Assembly: GCA_034008185.1 (NCBI GenBank)
Contig: CM067109.1
Span: 36,612,885-36,676,884, forward strand
Length of the DNA: 64,000 bases
Source: Gorsachius magnificus
Taxonomy: Eukaryota > Chordata > Aves > Pelecaniformes > Ardeidae
Direction: 5' to 3'
Shown: positions 25,901 to 37,075 of the stretch, piece after piece
Numbering within the stretch: position 1 is the stretch's first letter
Layout: every line of letters starts with the position of its first letter
Position numbers and translations under genes: made by a program
The notes under the pieces: model-generated
Told to the model about the DNA's origin: nothing
The model's input: only the letters and a program-made list of their open reading frames with translations
Database searches by the model: none

Positions 25901-28900
25901 TTAGGAAAAAAAAACACAAAATGAAACCCAGTTATTATCACAATGGAACAGTATGAAATACAAGAATCTGAAACACGGGAGATAAGATCCCAGTCCATTT
26001 TGACCTTAGCCCCAAGACACAACTTTAACTTCCAAAAGTCTCTATGTTCAAACCATTTTTGGGAAAAGTCATTCTGAATGAACAAGGCATGCCACCATGT
26101 TAAAAAAGAAAAAAAAAAAAAATCCTCAAATAATTTCTACTGATTGCCACTGCTCAGTATAACAAATTAATTTCTTATAATAAAAACAAAAATTTTGCTT
26201 AGTTAGTGATAATAAATTTTGCAATGTCCTTCAACAAAGCAATTAATGACCCATGGCTTTCATTATGCCAATACGTGTAATCAAACTAATAGTTCAGATA
26301 TAATAAGAAATGTCAGAGACAATTATTGATAAATAAAGAATATATGTTAGACAGATGTATTGTACCTCTCAGCTTGTTCCTTCAGGTGACAAACTAGAAA
26401 AAGCTGTACAGCACAACACATTACCTGAAAAATCAGCAAACACTGCACTGTCAGTGCTTATGTATTTCCATGAATAAATTACATTTAGGGTTACAAACAT
26501 TATATTAATGTTTGCATACACATTGCAAGAGAAGATAACAGAGATGACCTTTCTGGCATACCATCATGCAAAATCCATGCAAAAGTTGTATTATATCCAG
26601 TAACATCACAATGATTATATAATAATCAACTAAAGAAAGTAACATACACAGACTGTCTGGCTATGCTGAGAGTGAAAAGAAAGTTCTTAACTAAAACTGA
26701 AAAACCTGACAAGACAGCCATTTGCAGCAAATGTCAGCATGTCAGCAAATAACATGATACTCATTCTGGCAACCTGAAAAAATAACTTTCCTCTCTTAAT
26801 TAAGTGAATACTGCACAGCACTTTCTCGCCCACTAACAACAGACAGAGAATGCTTTCTACCTTAAATCAAAATGATTTTATGCTAGTCACAAAGCAAAGA
26901 TCTCCTCAGTTTCCACCAATAAGGATAGCCTCAGTTTCAAACAAGAAGGATCCTTATTGCCGCCAAAACATGAGCTCTTTAAATGTAGGCAAAGTTTTAA
27001 GTTATTGCCAGTCACAAGGTCAGAATATGAAATAGTTATCTGTTAATGTCAACCTAAATATGTATCTACAGGGATAATAAGAAGTCTCCTTCTTGCCAGT
27101 TTGCAGAGAGATGGAAAATTATGGTAGAGCTAGTTTATAGAAGTTCTTCCACTAGCAGCAGAACTACAAAAAAGCCTGGTTTTCTTCACACTTGCATATT
27201 TCTTCCTTACAGTCTTACCCTGCATTGTAGTAAAGCCAACACACACACCTCAGTTATCTCTAGTTCTCTCCCCTGCTCCCCCAGCAATTTCCCCCACTGG
27301 CTTGGTCAACTTACAGTTGTGATTTGAACAAGAGGCAGTCATAACAGTGAGAGCAGTCATCTTTTGGCACAAAGAACAAGTAACTTGAGCTCACCATACT
27401 TTGTCATCTCTTTTTGAATGATCTGTACTACCCCTTACTTTTGAATAATGCATGCTGTGTTTGATGAAGGAATAAGAAGACCCTTAAATTCCTAGATATA
27501 GTACGGAGTTCCTAGTATAAAGTACTGTTTCTGATTCAGGGAAAATAAAAAAAGAAAGAACGAAAAAAGGGGAAGTAGCATCACAGATAAACTCACTGCT
27601 GATTTATACCTTCCTACAATGCTGGTTCTGCAATATGATTGTTTCTCTGCAGTAGCAAACTTCAGTCAAACTTTCAATAGCAGATAAGGCCTTCAATCTT
27701 ACTATTTCTCACCACACTCTGTATTTAATTTTCATAGTCTGCTGATTTAGATATAGATGCATGTATTCAGTGAAATTAACTTGACAAAATCTAATTCAGG
27801 TAAGAGCAGCAAGGTTTTTTTCCTCAGCTCCTTAGAGCAACTGTAGAAGAAACCACTGTTTACAGAGTCTTTAGTTAGCAATGAAACTGTTAGATATCAC
27901 AATAGCAAAGATTACTTTTAATGCAGAACAACCCCTTTCTCTCTTCCCTTCTACTGCATTTATGACTTCCACATATTAGCTAAACTTACAGTCTAATACA
28001 GCAAGCTTGCATTTTAAAAAGTGAGGTGCAAGGAATACAAAACTATAAGGTTACTTCAAGACAGAGCTTCAAAATAAGTCTTGTAAAAGCTAAAAGTCAT
28101 GGACAGCTTCTTCCTGGCTTTTAACCTACTCCAATCAAACTGCCCTGCACAGGTTTTCTCTGCATTTCCTTTAAACACGACAGCATACCTACCCTAGCAA
28201 ATCAGAGAAGTTTCAGCCATCATTAAACATCTTTACTAGCAATGACAAAAAGAGAACAGAGTTTAAACTGCTAAGCTCTCAGAAATGCCAACAGTCTTAA
28301 ATCCATTGCATCTCCAAACACCATTACCAATACAAGCTTCCATTTAGTAACGCTCCTTCCACAGGTGCACCAACAGACAATAGTTACAAAACAAAAAAGA
28401 GAGAAAAAGTTTATGTTGTAACATACCAGCATGTTCTTGTAAACCGGTATCAGCTCTTAAGACAGTAGCTGAAAAGTGAAACACTATCAACATGCATGCT
28501 TTTCAAAACATCATGTCCACATCCACTTCGTGGGTCATACCTAGATTAGAGCACCAATGGAAATGCTTCTACTTCTCCTTACAGAGTTTCCCAGAGAGTT
28601 CAGGAACTTAACCTGGAATTATTTCAGTCCTGGGAGATCATTACCTAACAAAAGATAAAAAGGCCACCTAAATTAAACAGTCATAAGGGAAAAAGGAAAT
28701 GGAAGCTATTAAAGTAAACGTAGAACAGTTCTTGGCAAGAAAGCTTACCTGTATCTCCAAATAAAGCTTAGAAGCACATTATCAGGTAGTCAGAAGCAAG
28801 AGTAGGCTGGGCAGCTGCAGCAACTAGAAGCTATACTTTACAGCCTCTTAGTAGCAGAAGTCTTCCATAGCGTGGTAATTAATTTCTTGCCATTCTAGGC

Positions 28901-30230
28901 ACTAGTATTAGGCTAGCATAGTTACAAACTCTAAGTCGACTTCAATACAACATTTACAAGTGTTCAGGCTTGATTGTCTATGGTGACAGCAGAGTAACAA
29001 GATCAAGATGGCTAGATCAGCCCACATCAAGAAATGAAACAGATTTGCCTCAAAAAGTAGTTTACAAAATGCTTTGCATTTTTTTCTTTCCAAGCGTTCT
29101 GTTGCAGTACCCCTATGCATCTCTCTAGAAAACTGCCTGACCCTTTTCTAATGCATCCTACGTGATCTCACCAAGTACCTTCAGTTCTTCACGGGCTCTG
29201 TATTCTCCTCAACCCATTATAAAATATCTACAAGTACAACTTCAATTGAAACAGTTAAGCTACTGTAAGGGTACAGGGTTTCTATCTCTTTTCACCTTGT
29301 CACCAACAAAACAATTTTATGAATTGCAGAGCACCTTTATTAGTATCACAGTTCAGATTCTCATCTGACCTGCCACTAAAATAACGCACATAAAATTCAC
29401 AAGTATCCTACCAAACAATAATCAGTAATAATTTTTAAAAAGCACACTACCTAGTACTAAAAAGACTCGTAACAACATATTTAGCACATGCCTAATTGCT
29501 CGTGCTGTATAAAGGAAACCCATTTACAATGGAAGATACATACATGGGATGCTCCTTAAACATTAAGTTCATCTCAACATTTTTTTTTTTTAAATTCAAG
29601 ACTTTTTATCCACAAACGTAATTCTTCTGTGAACCTCTGGAAGACAAGTATGTAGGATTATTTTGAAAAATACCGGAAAAGTATTTCCAGAAGAACGTTC
29701 TAGAGCATATACAGATAATAAAGTGTCTTCAACTGGTTTCTCAGAGGCCCACATTCTATACAGAAGGCAGGAAACGGCTAAACTGATTTGACACAAGGCA
29801 AGAATGGAGTGATAGTTTTGTAACAAAAAAAAAAAAAAAAAAACCAAACCTGTGAAGTAACAAAAGAACATCTAAGTACTTCATAAAGCAGAATAACCCA
29901 ACTTCCCATGAGCCTTATTGACTTCAGGACATGCTAAACTTTCCACACAGGACACTCTGAAGTAATATCCAACAGTTTCAGACTAAAAGAGACCAACTTG
30001 AGAGACCAAATCTGACACCACCACAACTCACTAAACTGATGAGAAAACAATCAGAATTTTGCAGGATCAAAAATATACTGTATATATGTACATAAATATG
30101 TGTGTGTACATAACCTTGGACCTTAAAAGAACTCAAACCACGAGCATTCCATATTTTACCTATGCGTACCACTTCATTTCCTATTCTCACAGGAGACTTA
30201 AAAATCCCGTATGCCACTTAGGTACAGAGC
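22921..30230. other. AT-rich intron-like DNA, 7.3 kb
   Basis: No coding exon or recognisable transposon. Poly(A) tracts lie at 26109-26122 and 29825-29843, poly(T) at 29580-29591, and an alternating TA/TG patch at 30069-30110 (ATATACTGTATATATG...TGTGTGTACA). A+C excess on the + strand is strongest here (40 of 60 bases at 28321-28380). Confidence 0.5.
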
Positions 30231-30885
30231 ACTGAAGCCAAGTACCTGCGCCACTGAGGTCCTACACGCAAGGGACGTGTCCCCTCTTTTCTCCAGTTTA
30301 CTGGAAACGGTGTCTCCACCGCTACCAGCTGCCACCCTACCCCTCAAAGCGACCCCTTCTCCCAAAGCCGTGGGGTTTGGGGGCCCTACAAACCCACCCG
30401 CCCCTGAAGGGGAGGATGCATTCAGGGACAGCTCGGGACAGCTCAATCCACCCCGGCTTCCCGCAGCGGGGCTGCCCCAGGCCCCTCCCGCACAACAGGC
30501 AACCCCGCGGGGGGGTGAGAAGCGGGGGAGTGGGGGTACCAGACTTCCCCTTCCCCCCAGAGAAGAAGAGCCGTCTTCCCCGGGGGCGGGGGGGAGCTGT
30601 CCAGACAGACAGAAGGACGGGGACAGACGCTCCCCTGGCCCACAGAAGGCTCCCTGCTCCGGGAGGGGTGTTAGGGGAAGGGAATCCCCCCCACAAAACC
30701 CAGCCTCTCCCACCAGCGCCCCCCTCCCCGAGCACACAGCGTGCTCGCCGCATCAAAGAAAGTTAAAGCACGGGGCCCCCGGACGCCCCGGGCACCTGGG
30801 GGCGGGAGGCCCGCTCCTCCGCCGCCCCCCACCCCGGCGGGGCGGGGGAAGGCCGGGACCGCGGCCTCGCCCCGGCAGCCCCCCG

Positions 30886-30902
30886 CCCCCCCCCCCCCCC
30901 CC
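30886..30902. repeat. C17 homopolymer
   Basis: Seventeen consecutive C on the + strand inside the CpG island, 20 bp left of the exon-1 donor, that is, inside intron 1. A second run of 15 C lies at 31364-31378. The minus strand is G-rich and able to form G-quadruplexes. Exact length is prone to sequencing error. Confidence 0.85.
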
Positions 30903-30923
30903 ACGCCGCGGCCCCGGACTGAC

Positions 30924-31250
30924 CTGACGGGGGAGGGGCGGCGCCGTGTCCGTCGGCGGGGGAGGGGCGCGGTCGCCTCTCGGGGCTGGCGGGGGGCTTG
31001 CTCCCTGCCGCCGCCGCCGGTCCTCCGCTCCCCGGCCCGTCCTTCCCCGGGCGCCCCCGCAGAGAGCAAGCAGAGGACGCGAGCGAGGTGACGCGAGACA
31101 GAGGGAAACACCGGCCCCTCTTCCCCTCCCCCACCAAAAAATTAAAAAAAATAGAAAAGGGGGGAGGGGGAGGGGGGATAAAATTAAAAGCCTCGGCCCG
31201 GAGTTTAAAACAAAGAGGCGGAAATAGCCGAGCGCGGCCCGAGCGGAGCC
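30924..31250 (-). other. Candidate first exon (5' UTR) of the leftward gene
   Basis: Minus-strand sequence CCCGTCAG|GTCAGTCC gives a CAG|GTCAGT splice donor, close to consensus, in the heart of the island. Upstream on the minus strand lie GC boxes and, further out, the NRF1 palindrome. The start point is not visible in sequence; the upper limit is set arbitrarily just inside the NRF1 site. No reading frame with a good start and domain content runs into the donor, so this exon is most likely untranslated. Confidence 0.4.
31159..31177 (+). repeat. G-rich quadruplex-type tract
   Basis: Three G runs of 6, 5 and 6 bases separated by single A, giving at least four GGG blocks with short loops, the pattern of a G-quadruplex. 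It directly follows an A-rich stretch (31135-31158), unusual inside a CpG island. Confidence 0.75.
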
Positions 31251-31272
31251 GAGCGGGGGCGCCGCGCTCAGG

Positions 31273-31282
31273 GCGCATGCGC
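31273..31282. promoter_or_regulatory. NRF1 palindrome GCGCATGCGC
   Basis: Exact match to the palindromic NRF1 site, common in vertebrate CpG-island promoters of housekeeping genes. An ETS-like GCGGAAA lies about 50 bp to the left (31218-31224). Together they suggest the core promoter is around 31200-31300. Confidence 0.65.
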
Positions 31283-31363
31283 GCGGGGCGCTCACCCGGG
31301 CACGGCTCCGGCCGCCCCTTCCCCCACGGAGTGGGGCTGGCCCACGCGCGCGCTCCAACACAG

Positions 31364-31378
31364 CCCCCCCCCCCCCCC
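31364..31378. repeat. C15 homopolymer
   Basis: Fifteen C in a row followed by GCCGCGCGCGCG on the + strand, near the right part of the island. Confidence 0.85.
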
Positions 31379-31507
31379 GCCGCGCGCGCGTGCCGTGGGC
31401 GGGTGGGGTCCGGCCGCGGGGTTCCCCGCGCCACCCGCCCGCAGCCGCCGGCCGTAGGGGGAGAGCGTCCGGGTGCCCGGGGTGCCCACCCGAGGAGAAC
31501 GGGTGAG

Positions 31508-31593
31508 CTCGTGGGCAGGGTGAGGTCATGCAGGTGACGTACTCGTGGGCAGGGTGAGGTCATGCAGGTGATGTACTCGTCGGCAGGGCATGG
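31508..31593 (+). repeat. 34-bp tandem repeat, about 2.5 copies, with DR3-type elements
   Basis: Copies begin at 31508, 31542 and 31576 with an exact 34-bp period. The first two differ mainly at one base in the GTGACGTA/GTGATGTA segment; the third is partial (CTCGTCGGCAGGGCATGG). Each full copy contains AGGTCA-TGC-AGGTGA (31523-31537 and 31557-31571), a direct repeat of nuclear-receptor half-sites spaced by three. Copy 1 also has TGACGTA, a CRE-like half site. The repeat lies on the right shoulder of the CpG island, about 260 bp from the candidate core promoter. Each copy also contains a GG|GTGAGG donor-like sequence on the + strand. Confidence 0.9.
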
Positions 31594-33415
31594 CCCCTCC
31601 TTGCTCTGAGCTGCCTCCTGTCTCAAAGTCTTCCTCAGAAACACATAGGTGTCTTTTTAATGGATGAACGCGGCAACTGGCAACAGGAGCTGCGAGCGCT
31701 GGTGGCAAGACACACCACTCGGTGACAAACTGCAGGTGACTCAAACACTCCGGCTGATGAAATGGAGAAGATTTTGGCTTCCTGAAAGTTGAAAGGAAGG
31801 TGTGAGGTCTTAGGTCAAGGAGCACTCATAAAGCTCGGGAAGTGCGTGCCATGTTCAACTTCACACCGAGTGGCTGAATGACAAGGTTGCAAAGCCTTCA
31901 ACATTCACCTGTCCAAACACTTAAGATACCCGAGCAAGCTTTACATTCCTAATTATGCATAAATTTTGAATGTAATGCTTTAAAATACCTGCATAGTTCC
32001 CTCTTTCTTTCCTCCCTGCCTACAAGAACGAGCCACAAGACGGTCTTCCACCTTGTCGAAGAATGCAACTGGAAATGGGCTGTCTGACATGCCACAGCCC
32101 TGAGAAGATGTTTTCCTCCTTGTCCAACAAACTACTGAGCCCTTCTTTTGTACCAAGACTTCAGGGTCTGTGCTTGGCTCTTGGAGCTATGTTGTCCAGA
32201 AACTAAGCCTGTGTTAACAGAAAATATGGCAACACTGTAGATTTGCTTCGTTTAACTTCAGGGGTGGTGTGGTTAAATGGATGCATCTTGTCTGTCAGAA
32301 ATTTAAATTCCGTTTTCAGTTTAACCACAAATTACTTTGCGTGGGCCTTTACTTGCAGAGATATATTCCAGAAAGTAACGTGGCCTCCTGCCTGACTTTT
32401 GGAACTGGGGTTCAAGGAGCCAGAAGCAAAAGTAACAAACGATAAGAATGTGCATGAAATTATAAACTGGATGGCTGCTTTTTTGTTGTTGTTGTTCCTA
32501 GTGTTTCCATAGCCAAACACTGCAGACTGGGAAAACCATTAAGGCTAGAGACTATGGGGTTTGGTTTTCTCTTATTATAGATCATTTTTAGAAGATGATA
32601 CCTGAAGCAAGATGATATGGCCATGCCTACTCAAACAATTAATCTACTTTAATATATTTCTTGTGACAAGTCTGTTCTGACCCTCAGAGAGCCAAAGCTT
32701 TCTTTTTTTTGCTCTTCTCAACCTCATTACCCTAACATCAGTTCCAATGTCTTTCACAATGTCATTAAAGAGTGCATTAGCTTATAAGTGATATTTCTGA
32801 AATAAAAGCTTAGCCAGTGACTAGAGCATCTAAGATCATAACTGAGTAGACATAAGTGCCTTGTCTGAATTGCAGCACTTGGCATTAGGAGAGAAGTGAA
32901 ACTTTTTGTTAGCACTGCAGTCAGTGAGCTGTGATCAAACTACAGAAGTTCAAAGCATGACTCAGGGGGAACTGGAAATAGCATTTAAAGGATTCTTTCT
33001 GTTAGTTTGACATGCGTTAGTCCTCACAGTTTTCACACAAACAAAAGCACAACGTGAACACAGGCAAATTGAAGCTCTACCTTCTGGAAGCATGTATGTC
33101 CTGGCTAAAACAATTCATGGAAGACAATCTATGTGAGACCTCTTGACAGGAAAAAAAAGCCAAACATTTCAGGTAAAAGAAGTTCATTGTCTCCTTTAGG
33201 ACTTCTAACAGTGAAAAGGTATTGGCCAGCAAGAGCACATTAATGGCAAAAGCAGGGAAATGGCTGGAAACCAAATAAAACAGGATATTATCATGAACAG
33301 TAGTAAAGCACAGAGTAGGCAAATATGTGACAAAATTATTCTAGTTTAAGACTGGCCATAATACAGTGTTTACAAGCAGCAAAGTTGATATCTAATATTT
33401 CCAATGGTTGCTCAG
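31594..33415. other. Sequence right of the CpG island, no gene seen
   Basis: GC content falls back to ordinary levels within about 150 bp. No exon with good splice signals or start was found on either strand. Contains simple T-runs only. If the island is bidirectional, a + transcript would cross here. Confidence 0.5.
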
Positions 33416-34480
33416 TTCCTTTCCAGAACAACAGAGCTATATTGATGCTCTAGTCTGTGGACTAGACTGGTTGCATCCGAGGGTGCTGAGAGTGCTTGAC
33501 ACTGTTGCAAGGCTACTCCCTCTCTTATTACCTTTACAAGGTCATGGTGACCAGGGGAGTCCCCCAGTACTGGAGAATGGTAAATATGTCACCCATCTTC
33601 GAAAACAGCAAGAAAGGTAATTCAGAGAACTACAGCTTCACTTTGGTCCCCAAGAGAATCATGGAGTTAAGTCCAGCCATAACATTTCTGAACACATGAA
33701 GGAGAAGAACATATCTTACCAAAGACAGATCAGGGTGGACCAACCTGCTTGCCTTCTATGATGAAATGACTGGTTTCATGGATGCAAGGAATGTGGTGAA
33801 TGTTGTGTACTTACACTTTAGCAAGGCTTTTGATACTGTCTCCCACAATACTCTTGCCCCACATTAGGACATTATGGCCTGGATAGGTGAACTACTGGAC
33901 GGGTGAAATACTGGCTGCATTGTTGGTCTGAAAGAGTACTGGTTAATGGGTTGTATTCTGTCTGAAGGCTGGTGACAGCATGAAGTTCGTCAGTGGTTTT
34001 TCCCTCGGACCTATTTAATAGCTTTGGCAATGACTTGGACACAAAGAAATAAATCTGTGGACAACACCAAACTGGGAGTGCAGTCTGTATGCCCGAGGAC
34101 AGGGCTGTCATTAGGAGGGACCTAAACAGGCTGTAGGAATAAAATTCAACAAAATCCTGCACCTGGGACAGAGTTAACCTCCTGCAGCAGTACAGGCTGG
34201 GGTGTGACTGACTAGCTGGCAAGCAGGTCTGTTGAAAACGCTTCATGAATTCTTGGGGACAATAGGCTAATCATGAGCCACCAGTGTGCCCTGGCACTGA
34301 TGAGAATTAACAGCAGCTTGGGATGTAGTAACAGGCCAGTGCATGGCGGGGACATGATGGTTCCTCTTTACGTGGTACTTGTTAGAATGTGTCTGGCATA
34401 GTCTGTCCAGTTTTGGGTGCACCAGTACAAGAAGGATACTGATGATCAAGTCCAGCAGAGGCAACCAGATGGTAGGGGAC
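33416..34480 (+). mobile_element. CR1 LINE, ORF2 reverse-transcriptase part, pseudogenised (left half)
   Basis: The + strand translates in pieces to the CR1 reverse transcriptase: an early segment (QYWRMVNMSPIFENSKKG at about 33570-33620), then NLLAFYDEMTGF and VVYLHFSKAFDTVSHN near 33743-33850, followed by decayed finger/thumb and C-terminal segments up to about 34470. Several in-frame stops and frameshifts break it, so it makes no protein. The copy is interrupted at 34480 by an LTR and resumes at 35420. Confidence 0.88.
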
Positions 34481-35419
34481 TGTATTGGGTCTGCATGGCA
34501 AGGTTTTGATAGTGCGGGGGCTACAGGGGTGGCTTCTGTGAGAAGCTGCTAGAAGTTCTCCCTGTGTCCGCCGCTGGCCAAGGCCAAGCCAATCAGTGAT
34601 GGTGGAAGCACCTCTGTGATACCATATTTAAGAAGGAAAAAAACCCTGCTGCGACTCAGTAGCCGGAGAAAGAACAGAAGTGAGAGGATGTGAGAGAAAA
34701 CAGCCCTGCAGACACCAAGGTCAGTGAAGGAGGGGGAGGAGGTGTTCCAGGCACCGGAGCAGAGATTCCCCTGCAGCCCATGGTGAAGACCATGGTGAGG
34801 CAGGCTGTCCCTCTGCAGCCCATGGAGGCACGGGAGCAATCCCGCAGGTTTGCTGGCAGGACTTGTGACCCCATGGGGGACCCAACGCTGGAGCAGTCTG
34901 CTCCTGAGGGACTGCACCCTGTGGAAAGTATGGACCAATGCTGGAGCAGTTTATGAGGAACTGTAGCCCATGGGAAGGACTCATGTTGGAGAAGTTCATG
35001 GAGGACTGTCTCCCGTGAGAGGGACCCCATGCTGGAGCAGGGGAAGAGTCCTCTCCCTAGGAAGAAGAAGCGGCAGAGACATGTGATGAACTGACCCTAC
35101 CGTCATTCCCGTCCCCCTGCACCGCTGAGGGAGAGGAGGCAGAGAAAACTGGGAGTGAAGTTGAGCCCAGGAAGAAGGGAGGGATGGGGGGAAGGTGTTT
35201 TAAGATTCCTACTCTGATTTTGGTTGGTAATAAATTAATCTAATTTCCTCAAGTTGAGTCTGTTTTTCCCGTGATGGTAACTGGTGAATAATCTCTCCCT
35301 GTCCTTACCTCGACCCATGAGCCTTTTGGTATATTTTTCTCTCCCCGTTCTGTTGAAGAGGGGAGTGATGGAGTGGCTTTGATGGGCCCCTGGCATCCAG
35401 CCAGGGTCAAACCACCACA
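34481..35419 (+). mobile_element. Solo LTR (copy 2 of the ~1-kb family) inserted in the CR1
   Basis: Starts TGTATTGGG and ends ACCACCACA; flanked by GGGAC and GGGAT, a 5-bp target duplication with one transition. It matches copy 1 (11267-12372) along the U3 start, TATA-like segment (CATATTTAAGAAGG near 34624), internal modules, AATAAA (35229-35234) and the 3' end. It is 939 bp against 1106 bp, mostly because a block of internal modules present in copy 1 at about 11625-11785 is missing. No retroviral genes adjoin it. Because it interrupts the CR1 it is younger than that copy. Confidence 0.88.
35229..35234 (+). promoter_or_regulatory. LTR polyadenylation signal AATAAA (copy 2)
   Basis: Same hexamer and context (GGTAATAAATTAA) as in copy 1. 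Confidence 0.7.
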
Positions 35420-35825
35420 GGGATCTAGAGAACATGTCCTGCAAGGAGAAGCTGAAACTGCTGGAATAGTTCAGCCTGGAGAAGGGATGGTTTCAGGAGG
35501 ACCTAATAGCATCCTTCAACACTTACAAGGGGGTCACCTACAAAAAGTGGAGCCAGACTCTTTAGTGAGGCAAATGGCAGAAGAATGAAAGACAGTGGTT
35601 GTAAAATGAATCAGGGGAGATTCTGATGGGAGAGAAAGGAAAAAGATCACAATGAGAATAGTTAAGTTTCGAAGAGGTTTCCCAGAGAGGCTGTGCATTG
35701 TGTGTCTTTGGAAGTGCATTTCAAGACCAGGCTGGACAAAGTCCTGCTTTAAGGAAGAGCTCGTACTAGAGACCTCTGGATGTCCCTTCCCATCTGAATG
35801 TTCCTGTAATTCTGGGATTAATTGT
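35420..35825 (+). mobile_element. CR1 LINE, 3' half after the LTR insertion
   Basis: Continues the interrupted CR1: CTGGAATAGTTCAGCCTGGA near 35460, GGAGCCAGACTCTTTAGTGA near 35550, TTTCCCAGAGAGGCTGTG near 35678, then the tail segment GACCTCTGGATGTCCCTTCC and a decayed terminal octamer (TGTAATTCTGG). Order and spacing match the CR1 3' end, so the two halves were one copy. Old and inactive. Confidence 0.85.
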
Positions 35826-36960
35826 CAAGCAGAGAAATCAAAATTGTCCAGGAAAATTTAGATTAACAGAAGAAAGAGCATCTAAAATGGCTGAATCATC
35901 CTGGGAAGGCAGAGCAACTTTCTGAAATTGTTAAGAACAACATTGCGGTTTAGATGATGTGTGAATAGGTGATCTAGGTGACTAAACTTTGTCAGTGAAC
36001 TGTTGGCTGTTTTTTCCATGCTTCAACTTTCACCTTGACTGGCTTGGACTGATTACTGCCTCTCTGAGTACAGATACTTGCCTGGTAGTTGCAACTGAAA
36101 ACTTGGAGCATGTCTAATCACCACCTTTCACACTCAGTCTTTCCCAGTCATAAATCCTCACTCAGCACTGGATTCACTTAGATTTCTTCATTCAGGTTCA
36201 GGCAGCAAGCAAAATGCTTTAGTTGTAACCAAAGATCTCAGAGCTGGGCTCCAAACTTCTTGCAGCCTAAAACCAAAGAACCCAAACATTCACTAGCTTT
36301 TGTCTTCGAGATGAATGTACCATGCACTAATGAGTTGAGTAACCTCTTCTTATGGGAGTATCTACAAGATCACTATACATACATTTATATAAATAGGTAT
36401 ATATGTTAAATCCTATATTTTGACATCTCCTTTTTTATACCTTTTCCTTTTATGCTATCAGGTTTCTTCTGTGGATATCTGCACACATGTGTACCACATT
36501 CCCCTCAAATACATACATGTTACAGTCCTGCATCGTATTGCATTAGCCTGCACTGAACCTTTGCATCACGAATATAAAACATTCCTCATCACCAACTTTT
36601 GCAAAGTTAGCATGCATTTAATTTAAAGTTTCAATTCCTGGAGAGGTAAAGTGTGTGTTCATGCAAGAATATCCAGATTTATTTTACAAACTTGTAGATC
36701 ATGTAGGTTTAGAGAAATGTTTAAACTATGCTTCAAGTGTTTTAATAACAACAGAATGATATACAAGTGCTGTTCTAGCATTAAGTCAGTCATGATATTT
36801 TGGGAATGGAATCATGATTTTTAAAATCTTGGGGAGACACCAAGATTGGCATTTCTGACTGACTTTGTGGTGTCTCCAGCCACATAAGCCTCCGTTCTGC
36901 TAATGACCAGAGAAGTCTCTTAACAATAAAGAGATGGTGCACAGCGTTTTATGATAGTAT
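35826..36960. other. No gene seen
   Basis: Ordinary mixed-composition sequence with a TA-rich patch at 36378-36420. No coding frame or repeat supported. Confidence 0.5.
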
Positions 36961-36964
36961 TGCA

Positions 36965-37075
36965 CAATGGATGAGGTTGGAAGGGAGCTTTGGTGATCAC
37001 CCAGGACAGCCTCCCTGCTCAAAGGAGGGTCAGGTAGAGCAGGCTGTCTTGTGTCCTCTATTTATCACAAGATCA
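36965..37075 (-). mobile_element. CR1 LINE 3' fragment (minus strand)
   Basis: The + strand reads GGTTGGAAGGGAGC...GATCACCCAGGACAGCCTCCCTGCTCAAAGGAGGGTCAGGTAGAGCAGG in broken pieces, the reverse complement of the CR1 3' UTR. The terminal octamers are lost and the fragment fades after about 37075. Confidence 0.75.

Larger units (their letters stand above)
1..31250 (-). other. Inferred transcription unit running leftward from the CpG island
   Basis: A CpG-island promoter with a minus-strand splice donor at 30923 implies a transcript extending toward position 1. The left arm is intron-like: AT-rich, no long conserved frame, and more A+C than G+T on the + strand. My own counts per 60 bases are 40:20 at 28321-28380, 39:21 at 26401-26460, 34:26 at 17041-17100 and 33:27 at 6001-6060. 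Vertebrate introns usually show G+T excess on the transcribed sense strand, so this fits minus-strand transcription. No exon identifies the gene. The left end lies outside the window. Confidence 0.4.
30420..31520. promoter_or_regulatory. CpG island / promoter region
   Basis: An abrupt change from AT-rich DNA to very GC-rich sequence with frequent CpG, GC boxes (GGGGCGG-like, for example near 30932-30942), CG repeats and long C runs. Such islands mark vertebrate promoters. The core with the highest CpG density is about 30770-31460. Open frames of up to about 290 codons on both strands here are a consequence of few AT-rich stop codons; they give proline/arginine/glycine-rich translations without domains and I do not call them genes. 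A minus-strand splice donor (30923) and an NRF1 site (31273) support promoter function; the island could also fire in the + direction. Confidence 0.85.

Noticed and set aside
30337..31644. Long open frames on both strands (up to about 290 codons)
   Set aside because: GC-rich CpG-island sequence with few stop codons; translations are Pro/Arg/Gly-rich, overlap on both strands and show no domains.
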